25,223 bases of DNA, taken from a virus. The notes under the pieces were generated by a model. The model saw only the letters and a list, made by a program, of their open reading frames with translations, searched no databases and was not told where the DNA came from. A program made the position numbers and the translations under genes. Below, piece by piece: positions 1 through 5,956 of this stretch (positions are counted from its first letter, which is position 1; each line of letters starts with the position of its first letter). The stretch spans positions 1 to 25,223 of IMG/VR virus record IMGVR_UViG_3300046642_000162. One strand, 5' to 3'.

Positions 1-1782
1 GGAAGCGAAGTTGCCTACGACGTGGAAAATCGCAATCGACCGTGGGAGAAGGAGTGGGGCATTGTCTGCTTGGGAATCTCTTGGGATGGACGAACCACCT
101 ACGTCGTCCCCCTCTACCATCCCCAGTCCCCCTTCCGCAAGAAGTGGATACCAGTGCTACAGCATCTTGGGCGTGCGCTTCGCCGTCCGGACCTCAAGCT
201 AGTAGCGCAGAACGGTAAGCATGACAACCAGCAGCTAGCGGGTGCGGGGGTATTCCTCGAGCATCGGTTCGACATCATGCTGGCTGCGCACCTGCTAGAC
301 GAAAACCGCCCGAAGAACCTCGGCTTCTTATCCCAGTCAGTACTCGGGGCTGACGTCTACAAGGGGATGGTCGAACTCAAGCCTGACAAGATCATGCAGG
401 AACCCCTACGGAAGATCTGTACGTACAACGGTAATGATGTGGGCTACACACATCAGATCTACCCACGGCTGCGTGAGGAACTCGTCGCGCAACCGAGGCT
501 GACACGCCTATTCGCCAAGCTCATGATGCCTGCCTCGCACACGATCCAGCAAGTCGAGGCAGCAGGTATGTATGTGGACAAGAAGCGATTGTTCCACAGG
601 ATGGCAATCCTACAGGAGGAGATAAACGAACGCAAGGAGGTGCTTCGTGAGAATCTTCCAAAGGCATGGCGAGAGGACTTCAACTTCAATAGCACACAGC
701 AGCTTGGGCGATGGCTTTTCTCTCGAAAGGGGCTTGGGCTTTCCCCACTTGAGACGACAGCATCGGGTCGCCCTTCGACGAAGGAAGCGGTTCTACTCCA
801 CTACCACGACCATCCGGCCGTACGGGCCCTTCTCGAATATAGGACGCTCCAACTGAAATGGATGAACACCTACTTATTACCATGGGGTACGAGGTTGGAT
901 TCGCGAAGCAGGCTCCACACAACCTACAAGTTGTACGGCACAGTGACTGGACGATTGTCTGGAGACCTGCAGCAGGTACCGAGGGACTCGTTTATACGTG
1001 GTGTGATCGGTGCTCCTCCGGGATGGTTGTTTGTCCAGGCGGACTACTCCCAGATCGAGTTACGCATAGCTGCCCACATCGCCAAGGAGAGGAGGATGCG
1101 ACGAGCATTCCTCACAAAGCAAGACTTGCATCTCGTCACCGCGTCCTCTCTTACTGGGAAATCGCCGACGATGGTGACGAAGGAGGAGAGGAAGAGAGCT
1201 AAGGCTGTGAACTTCGGGTTCCTGTACGGCATGTACCCAAAGAAGTTCCAGAGCTATGCGTTCGAGAACTACGAAGTAGAGGTAACGATGGCGGAGGCTG
1301 AGCTCGCCCGCGCCAAGTACTTCAGCATGTTCCCCGACCTGGAGGGCTGGCATGATCGGCAGAAGCGTGTTGCCCACAATTACCACAGGGTCGTGTCCCC
1401 CCTTGGGAGAGTACGTCATCTACCGGACATCCTTTCCTCCGATAACGGTGTGCGTATGGAGGCCGAGAGGCAAGCGATCAACTCACCGGTACAAGCCACT
1501 GCATCAGATCTCATGCTCTTCTCCATGGTTCAACTGCAGCCTCAACTTGACCCCCGTAACGCATTCCTTGTCGGTACGCTGCACGATGCTATCTTTCTCC
1601 AGGTCCGTGAAGATTCAGTTGACGAGATAGCCACTGTGGTCAAGGACGTGATGGAGAACTTGCCCCTAAAGAAGACGTTCGGTCTCGAGCTCAGCATCCC
1701 CATCGAGGTAGATGTGGAGTACGATCAGTACTGGACAGGTACGCCAGACGCGAGTGGGCTAGGAATCGAGGATGGTGTATAA
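1..1782 (+). CDS. Family A DNA polymerase with 3'-5' exonuclease domain, 5'-partial
   Basis: This is the replicative polymerase of the phage. The reading frame is open from base 1 with no stop, and the first codons already encode exonuclease motif I (D7 and E9 in AYDVE). The true start therefore lies upstream; the GTG at 22 is inside the exonuclease domain. Numbering from base 1 (593 residues seen), exo motif II is N71/D75 in QNGKHD and exo motif III is Y142/D146 in YNGND. The polymerase domain has motif A with D348 in DYSQIELR, motif B as RAKAVNFGFLYG, and motif C as H528/D529 in LHDA. The residue matching E. coli Pol I F762 is F405, the wild-type state. No 5'-nuclease domain is seen in this part. 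The stop overlaps the next ATG (TAATG). All catalytic motifs look intact. Confidence 0.97.
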   Translation, partial: GSEVAYDVENRNRPWEKEWGIVCLGISWDGRTTYVVPLYHPQSPFRKKWIPVLQHLGRALRRPDLKLVAQNGKHDNQQLAGAGVFLEHRFDIMLAAHLLDENRPKNLGFLSQSVLGADVYKGMVELKPDKIMQEPLRKICTYNGNDVGYTHQIYPRLREELVAQPRLTRLFAKLMMPASHTIQQVEAAGMYVDKKRLFHRMAILQEEINERKEVLRENLPKAWREDFNFNSTQQLGRWLFSRKGLGLSPLETTASGRPSTKEAVLLHYHDHPAVRALLEYRTLQLKWMNTYLLPWGTRLDSRSRLHTTYKLYGTVTGRLSGDLQQVPRDSFIRGVIGAPPGWLFVQADYSQIELRIAAHIAKERRMRRAFLTKQDLHLVTASSLTGKSPTMVTKEERKRAKAVNFGFLYGMYPKKFQSYAFENYEVEVTMAEAELARAKYFSMFPDLEGWHDRQKRVAHNYHRVVSPLGRVRHLPDILSSDNGVRMEAERQAINSPVQATASDLMLFSMVQLQPQLDPRNAFLVGTLHDAIFLQVREDSVDEIATVVKDVMENLPLKKTFGLELSIPIEVDVEYDQYWTGTPDASGLGIEDGV

Positions 1783-1955
1783 TGACTAACATGAAACTAC
1801 TAATGTCACCCGCCGAGGTCAGCCGTATCGTAGGAGTGCAGCCGAGAACGGTTGCTCGGTGGTGTCGAGAGGAGAAGATTGAGGCACTCAAGGTCGGCCG
1901 TGTGTGGCGCATCCACCGACTCACGGTGAAGAGACTCGTGAAGCGGGGTATCTGA
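1782..1955 (+). CDS. Small excisionase/MerR-type HTH DNA-binding protein (57 aa)
   Basis: This short gene is coupled to both neighbours: its ATG overlaps the polymerase stop (TAATG) and its TGA overlaps the nuclease start (TGATG). The 57-residue product reads MSPAEVSRIVGVQPRTVARW, then REEKIEALKVGRVWRIH. That is the standard helix-turn-helix plus wing of the HTH_17/excisionase-like family: a sequence-reading helix around PRTVARWCREEKI, then a basic KVGRVWRI wing. It presumably binds DNA. In this position it could be a regulator of the operon or an origin-binding or architectural protein rather than an excisionase, because no integrase is visible. The family fold is fairly secure; the role is not known. 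Confidence 0.87.
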   Translation: MTNMKLLMSPAEVSRIVGVQPRTVARWCREEKIEALKVGRVWRIHRLTVKRLVKRGI

Positions 1956-3028
1956 TGCCGGGGATGAATCAGTCGCGGATCAAGATGTTCCGTCGGTGTC
2001 AGAAGCAGTACTCCTTTCGCTATGACTACGCGGAGGATGGGCTGGAGCTCGTACCGAAACGAGCGAAGGTGCAGCTCCGACGAGGCACGTGGCTGCACGC
2101 TCTGCAGCAAGCGCACAATCAGGAGTGGGCCATCGACAGCGGCTTCAAGATCAAGGACTTCGTCCCTTGGCAGGAGGTACACGCTGCGTTCTGGGACGAG
2201 TACGACGGACTGTTCGACGAGGAGAAGGAGGAGTATGGCGATCTGCCTACGGAATGCTATCGCCTCTTCAAGGGGTACCTGCGATTCTGGAAGGACGAGG
2301 CAGAGCAGTATTCCGTCGCTGCGCTCCACAATGGAAAACCCGCTATCGAGTTCCTCGTCGAATATGCACTACCCAAGGTCGGCAAGGAGTTCCCGTTCAA
2401 GGGACGCCTTGACCTTATGGTTGAAGATCAGGAATACGGGGGTCTATGGATCCGTGACGCGAAGTGGGTAAAGAACATCCCAGACGACGAGGAACGGATG
2501 ATGAGCCCCCAGAACTGCATGTACGTGTGGGCGTGCAGGAAGATGGGTTACGACGTGCGGGGGTTTATCTACGACTACGGTCGAACGAAGCCTCCAGCGA
2601 TCCCGCAAATTCTCAAGCGCGGTACCCTGTCGATGAGGCAGCGCATGGATACCGACTACTACACCTATCTGTGGGCGATCAAGCAACTACACGGGGACAT
2701 GTGGAAGGACTACGCCAAGGCGTACTACAAGCAGAAGCTATTGGACCTCAAGCATCGTGATGTGCTGTGGTACAGACGTGAGCGTATCCCCGTCGAGGAT
2801 CACAAGATCAGGCAGGCGTTGCTCGAGTTCGTGGTATCTGTGAGAGACATCCAACGCCGCAGCAAGTATGCACCTCGCAGCTACTTCTACAACTGCCGCT
2901 GGGGGTGCGAGTACCACAGTCCATGCGTCGCAGAGTTCGCAGGCCTCGACATAGATCCGATCCTCGAGGCAGACTACACAACAGAGGATGAGAGATATGC
3001 CCCGGAACCGGACCTCCTCGCGGACTAA
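1955..3028 (+). CDS. Cas4/RecB-like PD-(D/E)XK nuclease with Fe-S cluster cysteines
   Basis: The 357-residue product has the features of a RecB/Cas4-type exonuclease. The N-terminus (SRIKMFRRCQKQYSFRY) carries the first cysteine, C15, in the usual S-x-L-x-x-F-x-x-C-x-x-x-Y context. The nuclease core has D153 in GRLDLMV and D168-x-K170 in IRDAK, matching the PD-(D/E)XK metal and catalytic residues. Three further cysteines near the end (C314, C318, C324 in NCRWGCEYHSPC) complete a set of four that in Cas4 and AddB hold a 4Fe-4S cluster. The frame is open upstream, but the ATG at 1955 overlaps the HTH stop and places the family's N-terminal motif at residue 5, so I chose it. In phages such nucleases usually work with a Sak4-type ATPase and an SSB, both encoded next. 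They process DNA ends for recombination-dependent replication. No CRISPR locus is present to suggest spacer acquisition. Confidence 0.9.
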   Translation: MPGMNQSRIKMFRRCQKQYSFRYDYAEDGLELVPKRAKVQLRRGTWLHALQQAHNQEWAIDSGFKIKDFVPWQEVHAAFWDEYDGLFDEEKEEYGDLPTECYRLFKGYLRFWKDEAEQYSVAALHNGKPAIEFLVEYALPKVGKEFPFKGRLDLMVEDQEYGGLWIRDAKWVKNIPDDEERMMSPQNCMYVWACRKMGYDVRGFIYDYGRTKPPAIPQILKRGTLSMRQRMDTDYYTYLWAIKQLHGDMWKDYAKAYYKQKLLDLKHRDVLWYRRERIPVEDHKIRQALLEFVVSVRDIQRRSKYAPRSYFYNCRWGCEYHSPCVAEFAGLDIDPILEADYTTEDERYAPEPDLLAD

Positions 3029-3797
3029 CCGTTCTGAAGTCACAGCGAGGGTACGTAAGAAGATCCACAAAGCAAGTGAGCTCTCACAGAATCAGAACTT
3101 CCTCGTGTACGGCGACTCAGGTACGGGGAAGACTCGGTTCACAGCGACAGCACCGAAGATCCTCATGCTCGACGTGAACGACAAGGGCCACGACTCAGTG
3201 AGGAGGGACATCAATCCGGACTTCATTCAGGTCGAGTACTGGCGTGAGATCAACGACATCTACTGGTTCTTACAGGAGGGGGACCACGACTATGAATCCG
3301 TTGGCATTGACACTGTATCTAACCTACAAAATATCTGCATGGACTTCGTCATGGGAGACGAGGTTGCTCGGGACGCATCTCGTGATCCCGATATGCCTAG
3401 CCGTCAGGCTTGGGGCAAGGTGGGTAAGCTCATGCGTACCCAGATCATCAACTACCGCAACCTTCCCATCAACACCATCTTCGTTGCTCAGCTCCGCGCC
3501 AAGCAGACAGGCGACGACGAAGACGAAGAGTCCGAGATAGTCTACGGTCCCGAGGTATCGCCGTCAATCGAGAAGACACTCAAGGCTGCGGTAGGTACCA
3601 TCGGTTATCTCACGAAGAGGGAGGTGGTAATCCGCAATAAGAAGACGAAGCAAGCGCGCAAAGAGGTCAGGCGTAGGCTGCTCCTCGGCGATTCGGAGCG
3701 CTACATCAGCAAGGACCGCAACGGTATGTTCCCTGAGCATATCGACGCCCCTGACCTCGCGGAAATGTTGGAACTGATCTACGAAGGGAGACAGTAG
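2988..3797 (+). CDS. Sak4-like RecA-fold ATPase (AAA_24 type)
   Basis: This is a P-loop ATPase of about 266-269 residues. Walker A is GDSGTGKT (residues 42-49 from the first ATG) and a Walker B-type strand ends at D108 in SVGIDTVSN. The size, the LMLDVNDKG strand after the P loop and the lack of extra domains fit the Sak4/AAA_24 group of phage recombinases. These are RecA-core proteins thought to load on single-stranded DNA and promote annealing or strand exchange. The start is either ATG 2988 or ATG 2997; the GAGG at 2984-2987 favours 2997 by spacing, so the first three residues are uncertain. The 5' end overlaps the nuclease gene by about 40 bases, and the stop overlaps the SSB-like GTG (TAGTG), so nuclease, ATPase and SSB should be made together. 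Confidence 0.9.
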   Translation: MRDMPRNRTSSRTNRSEVTARVRKKIHKASELSQNQNFLVYGDSGTGKTRFTATAPKILMLDVNDKGHDSVRRDINPDFIQVEYWREINDIYWFLQEGDHDYESVGIDTVSNLQNICMDFVMGDEVARDASRDPDMPSRQAWGKVGKLMRTQIINYRNLPINTIFVAQLRAKQTGDDEDEESEIVYGPEVSPSIEKTLKAAVGTIGYLTKREVVIRNKKTKQARKEVRRRLLLGDSERYISKDRNGMFPEHIDAPDLAEMLELIYEGRQ

Positions 3798-4324
3798 TGG
3801 CTCGCAAGGTCAAGATCGACTTCAGTGGAGTGGACAAGGAAATCCGCTCAGGCAGCAGGGCAGCGCACGTACCGGAGGGCGACTATCTCGCCAAGCCGGT
3901 GAGTGCAGAACTTCGCAAGTCGGAGAAGTCGGGCAGTCGTTACTTCTCCTGGCGGTTCCAGATCGTCGAGCCCAAGAAGTTCAAGGGCAAGACCCTGTAC
4001 GACCGCACGTCCCTCAAGCCCGACGCACTGTGGAATCTGCGCAATCTGATCTTCTCCACGACCGGCAAGAACATCGCCGGCAAGGTGCTCAACTTCGACC
4101 CCGAGCAGGTGTACGGTAAACCTCTAGTCATCACCGTCGAGGACGACGAGTGGGAGGGCAGGATCCGCAGCCAGATCGTCGACTACCAGCCTGCGGACAA
4201 GTACGAGGAGGCAGATGAGGACGACGATGAAGATGGGGATGATGACGAGGAAGAGGAGGAGGACGAAGAAGAGGAAGAAGAGTCCGACGAAGATCTTGAA
4301 GACGTAGACGTCGAAGAACTGTAA
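3797..4324 (+). CDS. DUF669/SSB-like single-stranded DNA-binding protein with acidic tail
   Basis: The 175-residue product has an N-terminal body of about 135 residues resembling DUF669-type phage proteins: it opens KVKIDFSGVDKEI, then VPEGDYLAKP, then YFSWRFQIVEPKKFKGKTLYDRTSL. From about residue 137 to the end it is almost entirely Asp and Glu. The acidic tail parallels those of bacterial SSB and T7 gp2.5, which bind partner proteins and regulate ssDNA binding. Its place after the Sak4-like ATPase and the Cas4-like nuclease supports a role as the ssDNA-coating partner in recombination and replication. The GTG start overlaps the previous stop and follows GGGAG at 3786-3790. The tail-coding DNA (about 4200-4315) is a purine-rich low-complexity run explained by the coding sequence. 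Confidence 0.85.
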   Translation: MARKVKIDFSGVDKEIRSGSRAAHVPEGDYLAKPVSAELRKSEKSGSRYFSWRFQIVEPKKFKGKTLYDRTSLKPDALWNLRNLIFSTTGKNIAGKVLNFDPEQVYGKPLVITVEDDEWEGRIRSQIVDYQPADKYEEADEDDDEDGDDDEEEEEDEEEEEESDEDLEDVDVEEL

Positions 4325-4692
4325 TGGGCAACATGTCCATGGCTATCTCTGAGCACGCAGAGAAACTAGAAAGGATGGATCGCAATCGTATGGAGCAGGG
4401 CATGGACCTCAACGAACGAGCACAGACAGCCCCCGACGAGATGAGCGAGATCCCTCGTGAGCTGACGATGCTCAAGGGTGCAGTCACCAGCCTTCACTCA
4501 GCAGCGAACGATCTGCTGGGCAAGGTAAGCACGACGGTGAGAGATGTCCCCGAGGACTCAGCGAAGATCAGCGAGATCCCCACGAAGTTCCCCGTTACCA
4601 CAGAACTGTCGAGGGCGCTTCGTGAGATCTACGACGAGGTCAGCACGATCGAGAACAAGCTAGCTCGAGCGTACCACCGCTCAGAGCTGTAA
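4324..4692 (+). CDS. Small helical protein of unknown function (122 aa)
   Basis: I do not recognise this protein. It begins at an ATG overlapping the SSB-like stop (TAATG) and ends just before the terminator hairpin at 4710, so it is the last gene of the replication operon. The sequence is rich in Glu, Met, Leu and Ala without long hydrophobic stretches. The patterns EHAEKLERMDRNRMEQ and LSRALREIYDEVSTIENKLA look like amphipathic or coiled-coil helices, separated by a Pro/Ser region near the middle. There is no signal peptide and no cysteine. Co-translation with recombination genes suggests an accessory role there, but nothing in the sequence names it. Confidence 0.8.
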   Translation: MGNMSMAISEHAEKLERMDRNRMEQGMDLNERAQTAPDEMSEIPRELTMLKGAVTSLHSAANDLLGKVSTTVRDVPEDSAKISEIPTKFPVTTELSRALREIYDEVSTIENKLARAYHRSEL

Positions 4693-4709
4693 GTTCCGCA
4701 GCGCGCGGA

Positions 4710-4749
4710 GGGAGGGTGCCCCGATGCGGTGGGGCATCCTCCCACTTTT
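4710..4749 (+). terminator. Rho-independent terminator of the replication operon
   Basis: Bases 4710-4722 (GGGAGGGTGCCCC) pair with 4731-4743 (GGGGCATCCTCCC) in a 13-bp stem with a single G-T pair and an 8-base loop. AC and then TTTT (4746-4749) follow. It lies 18 bases after the stop of the last operon gene. The right arm ends only 8 bases before the -10 box of the next gene, so terminator and promoter are fused. Confidence 0.85.
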
Positions 4750-4751
4750 GG

Positions 4752-4757
4752 TATGAT
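4752..4757 (+). promoter_or_regulatory. -10 box (TATGAT) for a probably leaderless VRR-NUC mRNA
   Basis: TATGAT ends six bases before the ATG at 4764, so transcription would start at or within a base or so of the start codon. No Shine-Dalgarno sequence fits in that gap. No clear -35 hexamer is seen; its position falls in the terminator's loop and right arm. The same arrangement recurs at 5539-5544. Confidence 0.6.
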
Positions 4758-4763
4758 CTCACC

Positions 4764-5144
4764 ATGACACGCCAACCCGAAGGTAAGCTCGTCGCTGCCA
4801 CACGTCGGTATCTACAGTCGCGTGGTGCACGGGCCTTCAAGATACAAGGAGGTGCTGACTCTTTCCAAGAGATCGGTATTCCGGACATCCTCTGCTGCTA
4901 TAAGGGGAGGTTCATTGGGCTAGAGGCCAAGATGCCCGGGAACGTACCGTCCGCGAAGCAAGCCGCGGTCCTCGACGAAATCGCAGAAGCTGATGGCTAT
5001 GCCATCGTGTTCACAACGGTCGAGGAGGTATCTGGTCTGCTAGCGAAGATCGACAAGGAGGTAGCTCGTGGCTCGGTTCCTATCATTGGCGGCCATCGTC
5101 GTTACATTGGGACTAGGACCGTCAGTAGGTTCCGCAAGCGCTAG
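4764..5144 (+). CDS. VRR-NUC family nuclease
   Basis: The 126-residue product has the VRR-NUC version of the PD-(D/E)XK nuclease fold. Key features are an N-terminal helix (EGKLVAATRRYLQSRGARAFKI), then GIPDILCCYKG with the catalytic Asp, then FIGLEAKMPGN with the E-x-K pair, and a downstream Gln helix (SAKQAAVLDEI). Stand-alone VRR-NUC proteins are common in phages and act on branched or flap DNA, such as Holliday junctions, in replication or packaging. I chose ATG 4764 because an in-frame GTG further upstream (4716) lies inside the terminator stem, and because the -10 box sits just before 4764. The last ~25 codons overlap the next gene in another frame and encode a basic tail (HRRYIGTRTVSRFRKR) outside the nuclease core. 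Confidence 0.9.
   Translation: MTRQPEGKLVAATRRYLQSRGARAFKIQGGADSFQEIGIPDILCCYKGRFIGLEAKMPGNVPSAKQAAVLDEIAEADGYAIVFTTVEEVSGLLAKIDKEVARGSVPIIGGHRRYIGTRTVSRFRKR
5055..5062 (+). promoter_or_regulatory. Strong Shine-Dalgarno site deciding the GTG 5068 start
   Basis: AAGGAGGT lies five bases before GTG 5068 and inside the VRR-NUC coding region. It is the strongest ribosome-binding site on the + strand of this window. It fixes the start of the secreted protein so that a complete signal peptide is made. Confidence 0.8.
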
Positions 5145-5445
5145 CACTCAGGACTACCCCGGTGGGTATCACTTCACCTACCACTTCAAGTACCCCGGCA
5201 TCGTCCAGAACCTCTTATGTATCCACAGGTACGAGGGTGCTTGGAACGATCCCAGTGCTCCATACTATGGAGGACTGCAGATGGATCTCTCTTTTCAATC
5301 GACGTACGGCCACAAGTGGCTGCGTCATCGAGGGACAGCTGACAACTGGCCTGTGGTCGCGCAGTTACGTGCGGGGGTGAGAGCAGTCCTCAAACGAGGC
5401 TACTCACCTTGGCCGAACACGGCTCGTGATTGTGGGCTTCTGTGA
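5068..5445 (+). CDS. Secreted Rpf/lysozyme-like muramidase (transglycosylase-like)
   Basis: The 125-residue product starts with a signal peptide: R3, a hydrophobic core FLSLAAIVVTLGLG, then ASA|S with predicted cleavage after A25. The mature part has CIHRYEGAWND, then YYGGLQMDLSFQSTYG. This matches the resuscitation-promoting factor and transglycosylase-like domain of actinobacteria and their phages, with E56 as the likely catalytic acid. C51 and C122 could form the disulfide typical of exported Rpf domains. The product should act on peptidoglycan outside the membrane. It is encoded on the early strand, far from the virion lysin at 5954-7060. The first 77 bases overlap the VRR-NUC gene in a different frame; the SD at 5055-5062 supports the start. 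The role could be lysis, help with exit or entry, or acting on host walls as Rpf does; the sequence does not decide. Confidence 0.8.
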   Translation: MARFLSLAAIVVTLGLGPSVGSASASTQDYPGGYHFTYHFKYPGIVQNLLCIHRYEGAWNDPSAPYYGGLQMDLSFQSTYGHKWLRHRGTADNWPVVAQLRAGVRAVLKRGYSPWPNTARDCGLL

Positions 5446-5538
5446 TCGTGACCGCGTTCAGTGTGACGCGATTGTGTCGCTCGACGTGACCTGCATCCGA
5501 GGGGATCTGTCAAGCATACTCTGCATCGTTCCGTCGTG

Positions 5539-5544
5539 TATGAT
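5539..5544 (+). promoter_or_regulatory. -10 box (TATGAT) for a probably leaderless SLOG-gene mRNA
   Basis: TATGAT ends six bases before ATG 5551, the same hexamer and spacing as at 4752-4757. No SD sequence precedes the ATG and no convincing -35 box is seen. The 105-base gap from 5446 to 5550 otherwise holds only a weak 5-bp hairpin (5453-5470). Confidence 0.6.
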
Positions 5545-5550
5545 TGACGT

Positions 5551-5907
5551 ATGAACGAACAACGACTCCTCGTGTTCGGCGACCGCAACTGGGATAACTT
5601 CCGTGCGGTCAAGCGGGAGATCGAGCGTCGGATGCCCGGTGTAATCATCGAGGGGGAGGCTAAGGGTGCTGATACCCTAGCTCGCCTCGCCGGTGAGGAT
5701 CTGGGCATTGTGGTGCTTCAGTTCCCCGCGAAGTGGTCGGAATACGGTAGAGCCGCTGGCCCCATACGCAATCGTCAGATGTTAGACGAGGGCAAGCCAA
5801 CGGAAGCGATCGGGTTCCATGAAGATATCGCTAACTCCAAGGGTAGTAAGAACATGATGGAGCAGGCGATGAAGCGTGGGATACCCACGACTATCTACCG
5901 GAAGTAA
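5551..5907 (+). CDS. DUF2493/YpsA-type SLOG nucleotide-binding protein
   Basis: The 118-residue product matches the SLOG (Rossmann-like) DUF2493 family over its full length: LLVFGDRNWDN at the N-terminus, IIEGEAKGADTLARLAGEDLG, then FPAKWSEYGRAAGPIRNRQM, then a short acidic/Ser stretch and an AMKRGIP C-terminal helix. SLOG domains bind nucleotides or nucleotide-derived signals such as ADP-ribose forms. DUF2493 versions are frequent in actinophages with unknown function. The gene stands alone between its own -10 box and the convergent terminator. A role in nucleotide sensing, or in countering nucleotide-signal defences, is conceivable but only an inference. Confidence 0.85.
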   Translation: MNEQRLLVFGDRNWDNFRAVKREIERRMPGVIIEGEAKGADTLARLAGEDLGIVVLQFPAKWSEYGRAAGPIRNRQMLDEGKPTEAIGFHEDIANSKGSKNMMEQAMKRGIPTTIYRK

Positions 5908-5917
5908 CCTCGCTGTG

Positions 5918-5956
5918 TAGGGTGGGGAGACCAGGGGTCAGAATCTCCCCACCCTA
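5918..5956. terminator. Bidirectional terminator hairpin between convergent operons
   Basis: TAGGGTGGGGAGA (5918-5930) is perfectly complementary to TCTCCCCACCCTA (5944-5956), giving a 13-bp stem with a 13-base loop. It sits between the stops of the two convergent blocks and contains the TAG stop of the leftward lysin gene (5954-5956). The tail beyond the stem is TCTCTGTTTA on the + strand. On the - strand no T run follows, so termination in that direction is less certain. Confidence 0.75.

Noticed and set aside
1-1782. Starting the polymerase at GTG 22
   Set aside because: Exonuclease motif I aspartate (D7) is encoded before it, and the frame is open to base 1, so the start lies outside the window.
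1955-3028. CRISPR-adaptation cas4 gene
   Set aside because: No cas1, cas2 or repeat array nearby; the neighbours are phage recombination and replication genes.
4200-4315. Purine-rich low-complexity GAGGA tract
   Set aside because: Explained by the Asp/Glu tail of the SSB-like protein.
4716-4763. Longer VRR-NUC starting at GTG 4716
   Set aside because: The extra codons lie inside the terminator stem and cover the -10 box; ATG 4764 directly follows the promoter and begins the domain.
5453-5470. Small inverted repeat CGCGT/ACGCG after the secreted-protein gene
   Set aside because: Only 5 bp with an 8-base loop and no T run; too weak to call a terminator or operator.
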